Part shown: positions 28,533 through 38,795 of the stretch, one piece after another
How positions within the stretch are numbered: the first letter of the stretch is position 1
How the letters are laid out: every line of letters starts with the position of its first letter
Assembly: GCA_905221345.1 (NCBI GenBank)
Contig: CAJNCW010000002.1
Coordinates: 259,282 to 323,281, forward strand
DNA length: 64,000 nt
From: a bacterium
Lineage (GTDB): Bacteria > Bacillota > Bacilli > Lactobacillales > Streptococcaceae
Reading direction: 5' to 3'
Notes under the pieces: generated by a model
Told to the model about the DNA's origin: nothing
Databases searched by the model: none
What the model saw: only the letters and a program-made list of their open reading frames with translations
Position numbers and translations under genes: made by a program

Positions 28533-30500
28533 CTATTTGATGTGTTTTTCTAGCTCTTTTTGGTATTTGGCATTTGTTTCGATTTTTTCTTTCTGCCATT
28601 TCTTGAGAGCTTCTTCGTATTCTTTTGTAGTTACGACATCATTTTGCAATTCCAAGCCCTTAAAGACAAATGGATCTCCCTTGATTCCAACTTGAGAGTA
28701 TGCTTTTGTAAATGGTACAGTACGGCTAACCGTTGGAGAACCACCTGAAGAAGCAACTGGGATTAAGAGTGAGCTATCCGATACCCAAGCTTGAGCTTTA
28801 GCGTATTTTTCATAACGCTTATTGAGGTCGCTAGTTTCAGATGCAGCATCATCCAAGAGTTTCTTGTATTCGTCCAGACCAACTTGAGCCATCACTTCTG
28901 GATCTTTTCCGCGAGTGATCCCCAAGTGTTTAAGGGCAGAACCCTTCTTAGCATCAAGGATGTTGAGGTAGGTAGCTGGGTCTTGATAGTCAGGTCCCCA
29001 ACCAGTTCCATTCAAGTCATAGTCTTTTTGGGATGGTACCTTGGCTTGAGACGTAATGCTCATTTTTTCATTATCTGTCATTTGAAGGACATCGACAATG
29101 ACATTTTCAGTACCAAGTGTTGACTCGATAGACTGCTTGAGTGAGTTGGTTTGTTGAACGGCAATGACATCTGTTTGTTCAACCGGGATGTCCAAATGGA
29201 TTGGGAAGGTAACCCCCTTGCCCTGCAATTCTTCCTTGGCTTTAGCAAAGGCTGCCTTAGCTTTTTCAGGACTGTAAATCGTATCCTTGCCATCTGTAAG
29301 GGCTACATCTTTCCACTGGTCTCCATAAGAAACGAGCTCTGCCTGAGCCAACTCCCCAAATGTCTTTTCACCTACTTGAACGTAGTCATGAGGCACTAGG
29401 CTATTACGGATAATTTTGTCCGCACCTTCTTCACCATTCAACTGGGCAGTGTAAGAATGACGGTCAAGGGCAAAGTTCAGCGCCTGACGGAAGTTCTTGT
29501 TGAGAAGAGCTTCTTTCGTTGAAGTTTTTTGAGCTTCGTCAGTCTTGGCTGTTTTATTGTAAGACTGGCGGTTTACGTTAACAGTTAGATAGTAGCTAGT
29601 CGCTTCTTGTGGACTGTAGACAATCTTATCGCCGTACTCTTTTTTAGTTGACTCAAAGTTTGAGCTTGTTGGGAAGAGACGGGCTGTTGTATAAGCACCT
29701 TGTGTAAAGCTGCGAATCAAAGATTCTTGATCTGATCCATCGTAGAAGGTTAGTTTAATATTGTCAATCTTAACATTATCCTTATCCCAGTAATTTGGAT
29801 TCTTTTCATATTCGATGACTGATTTTGAAGTCAATGATTTCAAGAAATAAGGACCGTTATAAAGGATGCTTGATGGTGTTGGAGCACCGTAGTCGCCCCC
29901 TTTAGAATTCAAAAATTCTTCATTTACTGGGAGCATGGTTGCAGTTGTGACTTTAGAGTTCCAGAAACTTTCTGGTTTGTTGAGCGTGTATTCAACCGTA
30001 TAATCATCAACAGCCTTAACTCCTACGGTAGAGAAATCATTGCTTTCTCCACTGACATAAGCAGCCAAACCTTTGATAGAGTCTTGAAGGAGGGATAAGC
30101 CATCTGATTTACCGTCAGCTGCGTGTTTCAGACCCGTAACAAAGTCTTGAGCCTTGACTTCAGCGTATTCTTCTCCATCAGAAGTATACCATTTTACACC
30201 CTTACGAAGTTTGTAGGTATAGGTCAAGCCATCTTTAGATACAGACCAGTCTTCCGCAAGTGATGGAATTAAGTTCCCATATTTATCATTTTCCAAAAGA
30301 CCATCGACAACGTTTGCTATAACGTCAGAAGTTGAGCTCTTGCTCGTCACACTGTAGTCCAAAGATGATGGATCCATAGCATAGACATAAGAGAATGTCT
30401 TGGGAGCATCAGCTTTCTTTTCGTTTTGCCCACAAGCAGTTAACAGAAGGGCTGCACTCAAGACAGCACCTGCTCCTAAGAGCCACTTTTTCGATTTCAT
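28533..30500 (-). CDS. aliC: Oligopeptide-binding lipoprotein, AliB/AliC-like
   Basis: This is a full-length SBP_bac_5 peptide-binding lipoprotein of 655 residues with lipobox LLTACG (MKSKKWLLGAGAVLSAALLLTACG). It is similar over its length to AliA and to the AliD-like protein, including NPNYWDKDNVKIDNIKLTF and the C-terminal KYQKELEKHIK. It is immediately downstream of dexB, where AliC sits in nonencapsulated pneumococci. The start at 30500 follows an AAGGAG site; the longer frame to 30533 would begin inside the promoter. The AliC label is by position and general similarity. Confidence 0.82.
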   Translation of the reverse strand: MKSKKWLLGAGAVLSAALLLTACGQNEKKADAPKTFSYVYAMDPSSLDYSVTSKSSTSDVIANVVDGLLENDKYGNLIPSLAEDWSVSKDGLTYTYKLRKGVKWYTSDGEEYAEVKAQDFVTGLKHAADGKSDGLSLLQDSIKGLAAYVSGESNDFSTVGVKAVDDYTVEYTLNKPESFWNSKVTTATMLPVNEEFLNSKGGDYGAPTPSSILYNGPYFLKSLTSKSVIEYEKNPNYWDKDNVKIDNIKLTFYDGSDQESLIRSFTQGAYTTARLFPTSSNFESTKKEYGDKIVYSPQEATSYYLTVNVNRQSYNKTAKTDEAQKTSTKEALLNKNFRQALNFALDRHSYTAQLNGEEGADKIIRNSLVPHDYVQVGEKTFGELAQAELVSYGDQWKDVALTDGKDTIYSPEKAKAAFAKAKEELQGKGVTFPIHLDIPVEQTDVIAVQQTNSLKQSIESTLGTENVIVDVLQMTDNEKMSITSQAKVPSQKDYDLNGTGWGPDYQDPATYLNILDAKKGSALKHLGITRGKDPEVMAQVGLDEYKKLLDDAASETSDLNKRYEKYAKAQAWVSDSSLLIPVASSGGSPTVSRTVPFTKAYSQVGIKGDPFVFKGLELQNDVVTTKEYEEALKKWQKEKIETNAKYQKELEKHIK

Positions 30501-30531
30501 AAGTAATCTCCTTAAAGATAGTGTTTTCACC

Positions 30532-30559
30532 ATTATACCCTATTTTTTCATAAAAGCAA
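30532..30559 (-). promoter_or_regulatory. Promoter of the AliC-like gene
   Basis: TTGCTT (30559-30554), 16-bp spacer, TATAAT (30537-30532), about 32 bp before the start codon. Confidence 0.7.
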
Positions 30560-30629
30560 GGACTTTCACCAGATTTTTTAGAAAATTCTAACAAATATTT
30601 TTTAAAGACTTTTCTACACAATTTTTAGT

Positions 30630-30660
30630 AAAAAACCTCAAACTTCAAAAGCTTGAGGTT
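30630..30660 (-). terminator. Terminator of dexB
   Basis: Minus-strand stem AACCTCAA/TTGAGGTT followed by TTTTTT-type run, 8 bp after the dexB stop. Confidence 0.8.
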
Positions 30661-30668
30661 CTCTCATT

Positions 30669-32288
<1,620 letters not shown>

Positions 32289-32313
32289 TCATTATTTTAA
32301 TAATCTATAGTCT

Positions 32314-32351
32314 ATGATAGCGCTTTTTTAAACTTAGTGCAAGCGTTTGCC
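32314..32351 (-). promoter_or_regulatory. dexB promoter with overlapping CcpA (cre) site
   Basis: TTGCAC (32342-32337), 17-bp spacer and TATCAT (32319-32314) form the promoter. The palindromic TGCAAGCGTTTGCC (32338-32351, plus strand) fits the cre pattern closely and covers the -35 box, so CcpA bound there should block dexB in glucose. Confidence 0.75.
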
Positions 32352-32431
32352 TAATCTTTTTGGTTTCTTTTTTACCTTTATAGTTTCCTAACTTCCGATT
32401 TTTTATTATAATGGAGGTCAGAGGTAAAAAA

Positions 32432-33916
32432 ATGAAAAAACAAGCTTTTAGTTCTGAACAATATTTGAATCTGCAACGCGACCACATTTTGGAGCGTATC
32501 AACCAATTTGACGGCAAGCTCTACTTGGAGTTTGGTGGCAAAATGTTGGAAGATTTCCACGCTGCTCGTGTCCTTCCTGGTTATGAGCCTGACAACAAAA
32601 TCAAGCTCTTGCAAGAATTGAAAGAGCAGGTTGAGGTTGTGATTGCCATTAACGCAAGCAACATCGAGCATTCTAAAGCGCGTGGCGACCTAGGCATTTC
32701 TTATGACCAAGAAGTCCTCCGTTTGATTGACAAATTCAATGAATTGGGCATTTTTGTCGGTTCGGTTGTCATCACACAGTACGCTGGACAACCCGCTGCA
32801 GATGCCTTCCGAAATCAACTTGAGAAAAACGGAATTGATTCTTATCTTCATTATCCAATCAAAGGATATCCGACTGATATGGATCACATCATTTCTCCTG
32901 AAGGTATGGGGAAAAATGACTACATCAAAACCAGTCGCAAGTTAATCGTCGTAACGGCTCCTGGACCTGGTTCTGGAAAATTGGCAACCTGTGTGTCCAA
33001 TATGTACCATGACCAAATCAACGGTATCAAGTCTGGCTACGCTAAATTTGAAACCTTCCCAGTTTGGAATCTACCCCTTCATCATCCAGTCAACTTGGCT
33101 TATGAGGCTGCCACAGCAGACCTTGACGATGTCAACATGATTGACCCTTTCCATCTCCAAACCTACGGAGAAACCACTGTCAATTACAACCGTGATATTG
33201 AAATCTTCCCAGTACTCAAACGTATGTTGGAACGCATTCTCGGTGAATCTCCATACGCTTCACCAACAGACATGGGTGTCAACATGGTTGGCTTCGCTAT
33301 TACAGATAATGAGGCTGCTATCGAAGCTTCTAAGCAAGAAATCATCCGCCGCTACTATCAAACAGTCCTTGATTTCAAAGCTGAAAAAGTCGGAGAAACT
33401 GCTGTCAAGAAGATTGAACTTCTCATGAACGACCTCGGTATCACACCTGCAGACCGTAAGGTTGCTGTTGCTGCACGCCAAAAAGCAGAAGAAACTGGTG
33501 GTCCTGCCCTAGCTCTTGAATTGCCAAACGGGGAAATCGTAACTGGTAAAAACTCTGAGCTCTTTGGTCCTACAGCTGCTGCCTTGATCAATGCCATCAA
33601 GAAATCAGCTGACATCGCTAAAGAAGTGAAACTAATCGAGCCTGAAGTTGTCAAACCAATTCAAGGCCTTAAGATTAATCATCTAGGCAGCCGCAATCCT
33701 CGCCTCCACTCAAATGAAATTTTGATTGCACTTGCAATCACGGCTATGGAAAACCCTGATGCTGCGCGCGCAATGAAGGAACTTGGTAACCTCAAAGGAA
33801 GCGAAGCTCACTCAACCATCATCTTGACCGATGAAGACAAGAATGTCCTTCGCAAACTAGGTATCAACGTAACCTTTGACCCATTCTACCAATATGATCG
33901 CTTGTATCGGAAGTAA
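32432..33916 (+). CDS. DUF1846 family protein
   Basis: This 494-residue protein belongs to the DUF1846 family, conserved beside dexB and luxS in pneumococcus. It contains a P-loop-like segment [14 protein letters not shown] (about 176-189), and the family has two structural domains; its activity is not established. The start at 32432 is chosen for the GGAGGTCAGAGG ribosome region just upstream; the longer frame from 32411 would begin inside that site. It is divergent from dexB and convergent with the two-component operon. Confidence 0.88.
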   Translation: MKKQAFSSEQYLNLQRDHILERINQFDGKLYLEFGGKMLEDFHAARVLPGYEPDNKIKLLQELKEQVEVVIAINASNIEHSKARGDLGISYDQEVLRLIDKFNELGIFVGSVVITQYAGQPAADAFRNQLEKNGIDSYLHYPIKGYPTDMDHIISPEGMGKNDYIKTSRKLIVVTAPGPGSGKLATCVSNMYHDQINGIKSGYAKFETFPVWNLPLHHPVNLAYEAATADLDDVNMIDPFHLQTYGETTVNYNRDIEIFPVLKRMLERILGESPYASPTDMGVNMVGFAITDNEAAIEASKQEIIRRYYQTVLDFKAEKVGETAVKKIELLMNDLGITPADRKVAVAARQKAEETGGPALALELPNGEIVTGKNSELFGPTAAALINAIKKSADIAKEVKLIEPEVVKPIQGLKINHLGSRNPRLHSNEILIALAITAMENPDAARAMKELGNLKGSEAHSTIILTDEDKNVLRKLGINVTFDPFYQYDRLYRK

Positions 33917-33981
33917 ATAAACGAGGCTGGATAAAACTCAATTTGGGTAAAAATCCAGTAAATCTTTACATGATAAAAGAT

Positions 33982-34034
33982 AAAACGCATAATATCAAGG
34001 CTTTTGAACACTTGATATTATGCGTTTTTATGAT
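33982..34034. terminator. Bidirectional terminator between the DUF1846 gene and the two-component operon
   Basis: Perfect 18-bp stem (33982-33999 with 34011-34028), 11-nt loop, T-run on the plus strand and A-run upstream, so it can serve both converging genes. Confidence 0.85.
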
Positions 34035-34048
34035 TTTTTCATCCTCAT

Positions 34049-35080
34049 TTATTTCAATGAAATTGCCAACTCAACACAGGCTCCTCCTTGGTCTGGATTG
34101 AGCAGGGTCAGACGGCCACCGTGCAAGAGAGCGACCTGCTTAGAAAAGGCTAAGCCGATACCATGATGGGGATTAGCTGAATTGCGGCTTTGGTCACTCT
34201 GGTAAAAGAGCTGTTCCGCTCCCAGCAGCATCTCCTTTGAAAATGCAGGGCCGTTGTTCCAGATAGCAAAAACCAACTGGTCCTGCTGCACTGATACCAT
34301 CAGCTTCACTTCCTTTTGATCCGGGTCAGCATGTTCAAGCGCATTCAGTAAGATATTGAGTAAAGCCCGTTTGAGATAGTCCAAATGAACTGACAAAATC
34401 AGACTAAGATCACAATCTTCTTGGAGATAAAAACGATAGCTTTCCTGTTTGCTGAACAGTGCCCAGTCGTCCTGTAGATCAGCCAAAAAGTCCCCTAAGG
34501 AAAGCTGACTGAACTGATTAGCATCAATCTGAAAAGTCTTAGCGTAATCAATCAAAGAGCCACAATACTCTTCCATCTTGTGACTGGCCTGCAAAATCTC
34601 AACAGCATAGTCTGCCTGTGGATAGCCCAACTGCGCCAATTCCAAGAGCTCAGCATTCCCCTTAATCACAGTTAGGGGCGTTTTCAAATCGTGCGATGTC
34701 GCTGATAACTGTAAAATCAACTCCTGATTATGCTGCTGCTCTTTTTCTAGAAGACGAGCATTTTCTTGGTGGCTGCTCCGTAAATCGCTATAGACTTCGA
34801 GCATTTCCTCAATCCGAAAAAGCTGGCTTTGATTTTCTTCCAAAAGCTTCTCGCTCTTTAGCATTTTTATTTCGCTGTCGATTTTTCGGAGTAATTTCAA
34901 AATATGATAAAAAGTAATCAGCAGCAAGCTGCCTGCCCAGAAGAACAAGGTGAAAAGGACGTAATCACTTCCTTGCGTAAATTCATAGCCGATAAGCACA
35001 AAAATCAAAACATGAAAAAATACGATTTTTAAACTGGTTGTCCAGACTAGGCTTTTGAAATTTCGGGTTCTAATTGCCAT
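34049..35080 (-). CDS. Sensor histidine kinase of a lantibiotic-immunity-type operon
   Basis: This 343-residue kinase has two N-terminal membrane spans (about 15-35 and 42-62) with almost no external loop, so it probably senses within the membrane or through the transporter. A coiled-coil linker (about 65-120) leads to the HisKA domain, with the phosphorylated His in SATSHDLKTPLTVIKG (about 129-144). The ATPase domain shows NILLNALEHA, NNGPAFS and GIGLAFSKQVA. Short-loop kinases with a TSHDLKTPLT box occur with LanFEG-type transporters (for example LcrS of S. mutans). It overlaps the response regulator gene by 34 bp. Confidence 0.85.
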   Translation of the reverse strand: MAIRTRNFKSLVWTTSLKIVFFHVLIFVLIGYEFTQGSDYVLFTLFFWAGSLLLITFYHILKLLRKIDSEIKMLKSEKLLEENQSQLFRIEEMLEVYSDLRSSHQENARLLEKEQQHNQELILQLSATSHDLKTPLTVIKGNAELLELAQLGYPQADYAVEILQASHKMEEYCGSLIDYAKTFQIDANQFSQLSLGDFLADLQDDWALFSKQESYRFYLQEDCDLSLILSVHLDYLKRALLNILLNALEHADPDQKEVKLMVSVQQDQLVFAIWNNGPAFSKEMLLGAEQLFYQSDQSRNSANPHHGIGLAFSKQVALLHGGRLTLLNPDQGGACVELAISLK

Positions 35081-35745
35081 CTATAGCCTACTCCTCTCAC
35101 TGTTACGATTGCTTGTAGCCCTTCTTGTTTGCATTTTTGACGAATCTGATATACATACTCTGAGATGGAGCGAAGCTGTGTTTCTGAGCTTTCTGGGTAA
35201 AGCAAGGTATGCAGGCGTTCAGCTGAAAAGGTCTGCTTGGGATTGCTAGCTAGTAAATGCAGCAACTTAAACTCTCGCTCTGAAAATTTCAAGACTTTAC
35301 CAAAATAGGCAACTTCATAGCGCTCTGGATAAAATTGACAAGAAGCAATTTCAGAATATCGCTCCTCCCGTCTTTCCTCCCGCCGAAGATGAGCTCTGAC
35401 ACGCGCCAGCAATTCTTTGGTCCCAAAAGGCTTGACAATATAGTCATCTGCTCCGCGAAAGAGCCCTTCCACCTTGTCCGCCTCTAACTCCTTAGCTGTC
35501 AGAAAGATAATTGGACACGAAAGATGAGGACGAATGTAGGAACACAGCTCAAAACCATTAACAGGCTCCATCATCACATCTAGCAGAATCAAATCATATC
35601 CAACAAAATGTGTCAGCTCTAGCTCTTCTATCCGATCAAGCGTCGTCACATCATAAGCATCGAGCTCTAGGACGTTTTTCACCAGCTTCAAAATGCTCCG
35701 GTCGTCATCAACTACCAAAATACGATACTGTCTCATATTTTCCAT
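35047..35745 (-). CDS. OmpR-family response regulator of the same operon
   Basis: This 232-residue regulator has a receiver domain with acidic pocket VVDDD, phosphorylated Asp56 (LLDVMM), the FLTAKE Thr and the KPFG Lys, followed by a winged-helix DNA-binding domain ending in VRGVGYRW. It should be activated by the kinase encoded next and probably binds the 11-bp direct repeats at the operon promoter (38019-38038). It is 12 bp downstream of the second permease gene. Confidence 0.88.
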   Translation of the reverse strand: MENMRQYRILVVDDDRSILKLVKNVLELDAYDVTTLDRIEELELTHFVGYDLILLDVMMEPVNGFELCSYIRPHLSCPIIFLTAKELEADKVEGLFRGADDYIVKPFGTKELLARVRAHLRREERREERYSEIASCQFYPERYEVAYFGKVLKFSEREFKLLHLLASNPKQTFSAERLHTLLYPESSETQLRSISEYVYQIRQKCKQEGLQAIVTVRGVGYRWQLEPEISKA

Positions 35746-35757
35746 TATAGCATACCT

Positions 35758-36480
35758 CTAGCGAACATCTCGTTTCAAGGTTAAGAATATAGCAGAGCTC
35801 CAAACCAAAGCTAACCATAACAGCTGTATCCCCAGCCCTGATAGGTCTAGTGAATGCTGAAGCCTTTCATACTCAAAAAGATTTAGCGTAGCCAGATCGG
35901 GCAGGTATTTTGCTTCCTTGATAAAAGTTGCCAATAAACGACTTAGACCAATCAAGAGAGGAAAGAGCACCGACACCGGCACAACCCAAGATTGAAATAG
36001 CAAAGCGAGGCCGGCAGTTAAAAAAGCAAGAAAAATATTGCTAAGAAGACCAAAAGAGCTGTAATAGAGGAATTTCCCCAGTAAGGACCAGCTAAAGTCC
36101 AGGTCAAATCGAGCCAGCATAACAAGGAAACAGCTGCTTATAATGATACTATAGAGAACCAAGAGCAGCAAGAACAGAAAAAGGATTTTCCCAGCCAACC
36201 AAGCCCTTCTATTTGATACGGTTAGAAAATTCGTTCGCATCCCAGACTTGACAAACTCCTGAGCAAAATAGAGGGAAGTAAAGATGACGATGACAGGCTG
36301 CGCCAGATAGAGAGCATGCAAAGCCTCGCTCAGAGCCTTCGTCTGGCCAACTGCTGTCTGACTATAGTCAAGATTCATTAGAAAAAATGGAACAGCTACC
36401 AGAGCCACCAAGGCTGCACCAAGAGCGAGATAGTAAGAACGGAACTTAATCCATTCACTTCTAAGCAGAGCTTTTATCAT
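35758..36480 (-). CDS. ABC-2 type permease subunit 2 (LanG-like)
   Basis: This 240-residue protein has about six membrane spans and the N-terminus MIKALLRSEWIKFRS typical of LanE/LanG subunits of lantibiotic self-protection exporters. It shares a base with the stop of the preceding permease gene, so the two are coupled and probably form a heterodimeric channel. Substrate is inferred from the operon, not from sequence. Confidence 0.78.
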   Translation of the reverse strand: MIKALLRSEWIKFRSYYLALGAALVALVAVPFFLMNLDYSQTAVGQTKALSEALHALYLAQPVIVIFTSLYFAQEFVKSGMRTNFLTVSNRRAWLAGKILFLFLLLLVLYSIIISSCFLVMLARFDLDFSWSLLGKFLYYSSFGLLSNIFLAFLTAGLALLFQSWVVPVSVLFPLLIGLSRLLATFIKEAKYLPDLATLNLFEYERLQHSLDLSGLGIQLLWLALVWSSAIFLTLKRDVR

Positions 36481-37268
36481 CAGTATCGCCCTCCTAAATC
36501 AGTCTTCAAAAAGCGCAGAGAGGCCATGACGCCGATGACTAGTATCCATGCGCCAAGTATTAACAGCCCTTGCAAGGGATTGTTAGCATATTGGGAAGTT
36601 GGCGTTGCAGCAAACAACTCTCCTGCTGGCTGTGGCAGATAAGCTCCCCAACTCGTGTGAGCTGCCAGGTAGTTTCCCAGATTATAGATCTGTGGTACGA
36701 GAAAAAGCAGAGGAACCAGCATGGTCCGAGCCAATAAACCTAACAAAAATGAAAGGATTCCCGATAGAGTTAGAGATAAGGTTTTCCACAAAATCAAACT
36801 CCAAGCTGCCTGATTGAGCAGAATCGGATCAAGCCCTTCCCTTCCTAAAGCCAGATGCATGACCATATAACTAAAGTAAATCGATAAAAAGCTAGTGACA
36901 AGAGAAAAACACGTGAAGGTCATGAGTTTCCCCACAAGCAACTTCAGGCGGTTATTACAGGTCAAAAGGCTGGTTCTCAAGCTATGAGACTGAAATTCCA
37001 TAGCTCCCAGAATTCCAGCTAAGATGACCAAAACCATGCCTGCCATAGAGGCACCATTGAGGCCTAGATATTCCAGTGGGTCAATGGCTTCTGCGAGGCC
37101 GGGAACAGTCTCAGGTGTGGCATCCAAGCCGACAGATAAATACTGTCGACCTTCCAGCCAGGATACGGCAGGCACCAAGAGCAGCATGAATGCCATACTC
37201 ACTCTGAAAGCCTTGGTTGAGCGGATTTTCAACCATTCTGAATGCAATAAGGACATCGTTTCTTTCAT
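36480..37268 (-). CDS. ABC-2 type permease subunit 1 (LanE-like)
   Basis: This 262-residue protein has about six membrane spans and starts MKETMSLLHSEWLKIRSTKAF, like its neighbour and like LanE proteins. The internal GAMEFQSHSLRTSLLTCNNR segment resembles the coupling region of ABC-2 permeases. It follows the ATPase gene by one base and is coupled with the second permease gene. The pair would remove peptides such as lantibiotics from the membrane. Confidence 0.78.
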   Translation of the reverse strand: MKETMSLLHSEWLKIRSTKAFRVSMAFMLLLVPAVSWLEGRQYLSVGLDATPETVPGLAEAIDPLEYLGLNGASMAGMVLVILAGILGAMEFQSHSLRTSLLTCNNRLKLLVGKLMTFTCFSLVTSFLSIYFSYMVMHLALGREGLDPILLNQAAWSLILWKTLSLTLSGILSFLLGLLARTMLVPLLFLVPQIYNLGNYLAAHTSWGAYLPQPAGELFAATPTSQYANNPLQGLLILGAWILVIGVMASLRFLKTDLGGRY

Positions 37269-37269
37269 C

Positions 37270-37977
37270 TTATACCTCCTCTGTCAAATCAAAGAAGAGA
37301 TCTTCTAGACTGTCTGAATCTTGCAGCACCTCTTCCAATCGTCCCTGCTCAATAATTCGCCCATGATGAATCAAGACGACATCATCTGTCACCATTTGCA
37401 CCTCTGATAGGATATGAGAAGATAGAAGTACCGTTTTCCCTAAATCAGCCTGCTGACGGATGAACTTTCTAAACCATTTGATCCCACTTGGATCCAGTCC
37501 ATTAGTCGGCTCATCTAATATGAGAAACTGAGGATCACCCAGCAAAGCTGCTGCCAGACCCAGCCGCTGACCTTCCCCCAGAGACAGGCTTGATAAGAGG
37601 TCCTTCCTCTTATGAGCAATTCCAGTCATCTCCAAAACCTCATCGATCCGAGACTTGGGAATAGCATTACTCGCCGCAATAATTCGCAGGTGGTCATAGA
37701 CCTTTCGATTTGGCAGACCGCCAATGCCATCAAAGGCTGCACCTACCGTTCTGAGCGGATAAGTCATTGACTGATAGGTTTGTCCATCAAAAGTCGCAGT
37801 ACCAGACGTCGCCCGATCTAACCCCAAGAGAATCCTCAAGGTCGAACTTTTCCCTGCACCATTTGGACCCAGAAAAGCTGTAATCCGACCACTTCTAGCT
37901 GTAAAAGAAATATCTTTTAAAATCTGCTTGCTGCCATGCTTCTTGCAGACCCCTTCTATTTTCACCATATGTTCCAT
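37270..37977 (-). CDS. ABC transporter ATP-binding protein (LanF-like)
   Basis: This 235-residue ATPase has Walker A GPNGAGKSST, the Q-loop region, the signature LSLGEGQRLGLAAAL, Walker B FLILDEPTNGLD and the H-loop SSHIL. It groups with the bacitracin/lantibiotic exporter ATPases (BcrA/LanF). The start at 37977 follows AAGGAG; an upstream ATG at 38016 lies next to the promoter and is unlikely. It heads the five-gene operon ATPase - permease - permease - regulator - kinase, with no lantibiotic precursor or modification gene nearby. Confidence 0.86.
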   Translation of the reverse strand: MEHMVKIEGVCKKHGSKQILKDISFTARSGRITAFLGPNGAGKSSTLRILLGLDRATSGTATFDGQTYQSMTYPLRTVGAAFDGIGGLPNRKVYDHLRIIAASNAIPKSRIDEVLEMTGIAHKRKDLLSSLSLGEGQRLGLAAALLGDPQFLILDEPTNGLDPSGIKWFRKFIRQQADLGKTVLLSSHILSEVQMVTDDVVLIHHGRIIEQGRLEEVLQDSDSLEDLFFDLTEEV

Positions 37978-38005
37978 ACTGAACTCCTTTATCTTTATTT
38001 CCTCC

Positions 38006-38038
38006 AGTATATCCAATCTAGTTCAGAATTAGTTCAGA
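38006..38038 (-). promoter_or_regulatory. Promoter with tandem direct repeats, probable response-regulator binding site
   Basis: TAGTTCAGA occurs at 38019-38027 and again at 38030-38038 (plus strand), an 11-bp period typical of OmpR-family dimers. TATACT (38011-38006) is the -10 hexamer; the repeats cover the -35 position, as expected for activation by the operon's own regulator. Confidence 0.7.
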
Positions 38039-38252
38039 GATTAAGCAGAAATTCTAAAAGTTGATCCCACCTTTCAAAAGTCACTCTAGCTTCATTAGAA
38101 AGAACTCAGTTTTTCTTTTCCTTTATCTTTATAATCCTGAGGGTTTTGTATGGAGACTTTGTTATAACGTTAGTCTCAAAAAGTCATTTATCAAACTTCA
38201 TCAAGAGCACCCTTTATGATATAATGAAAGAAGCAAATTGAAAGGATTTACC

Positions 38253-38735
38253 ATGTCAAAAGAAGTTATTGTTGAAAGTTTTGAACTTGACCACACCATT
38301 GTTAAAGCACCCTATGTTCGCTTGATTGGGGAAGAAACGGGCCCAAAGGGAGATGTTATCTCCAACTTTGATATTCGCTTGGTACAACCAAATGAAGACT
38401 CTATCCCTACCGCTGGCCTTCACACTATCGAGCACCTCTTGGCCAAACTCATCCGTACCCGCATTGACGGCATGATTGACTGTTCGCCATTTGGTTGCCG
38501 TACTGGTTTCCATATGATTATGTGGGGACGTCACACCAGCGCTGAGATTGCAGCTGTTATCAAGGATTCGCTCAAGGAAATCGCTGAAACCACTACTTGG
38601 GAAGATGTCCCTGGAACAACCATCGAATCTTGCGGAAATTACAAAGACCACAGCCTCTTTTCTGCTAAAGAATGGGCGAAACTCATCTTGGAACAAGGAA
38701 TCTCAGATGATGCCTTTGAACGCCATGTCATCTAA
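38253..38735 (+). CDS. luxS: S-ribosylhomocysteine lyase LuxS
   Basis: LuxS cleaves S-ribosylhomocysteine to homocysteine and the AI-2 precursor, closing the activated methyl cycle. The 160-residue protein has metal ligands His57, Glu60/His61 (HTIEH) and Cys127, and the catalytic Cys82 (GCRTGF). The start at 38253 gives [15 protein letters not shown]; five upstream codons are excluded because the GAAAGGA ribosome site lies there. A TG-extended -10 (TGATATAAT, 38217-38225) precedes it. Confidence 0.97.
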   Translation: MSKEVIVESFELDHTIVKAPYVRLIGEETGPKGDVISNFDIRLVQPNEDSIPTAGLHTIEHLLAKLIRTRIDGMIDCSPFGCRTGFHMIMWGRHTSAEIAAVIKDSLKEIAETTTWEDVPGTTIESCGNYKDHSLFSAKEWAKLILEQGISDDAFERHVI

Positions 38736-38742
38736 ACACAAA

Positions 38743-38777
38743 AAGGAACCAGCTTTTTAGTTAGTTCCTTCTTTTTT
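38743..38777. terminator. Terminator shared by luxS and clpL
   Basis: Stem AAGGAAC/GTTCCTT (38743-38749 with 38764-38770), then a long T-run on the plus strand. An A-run on the other side gives weaker function for clpL. Confidence 0.7.
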
Positions 38778-38795
38778 TATTCTCAAAATCTTGAG

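Noticed and set aside
28426..28695. Plus-strand open frame of 89 codons overlapping the end of the AliC-like gene
   Set aside because: It is mostly the antisense of a strongly conserved coding region and crosses its terminator; no ribosome site.
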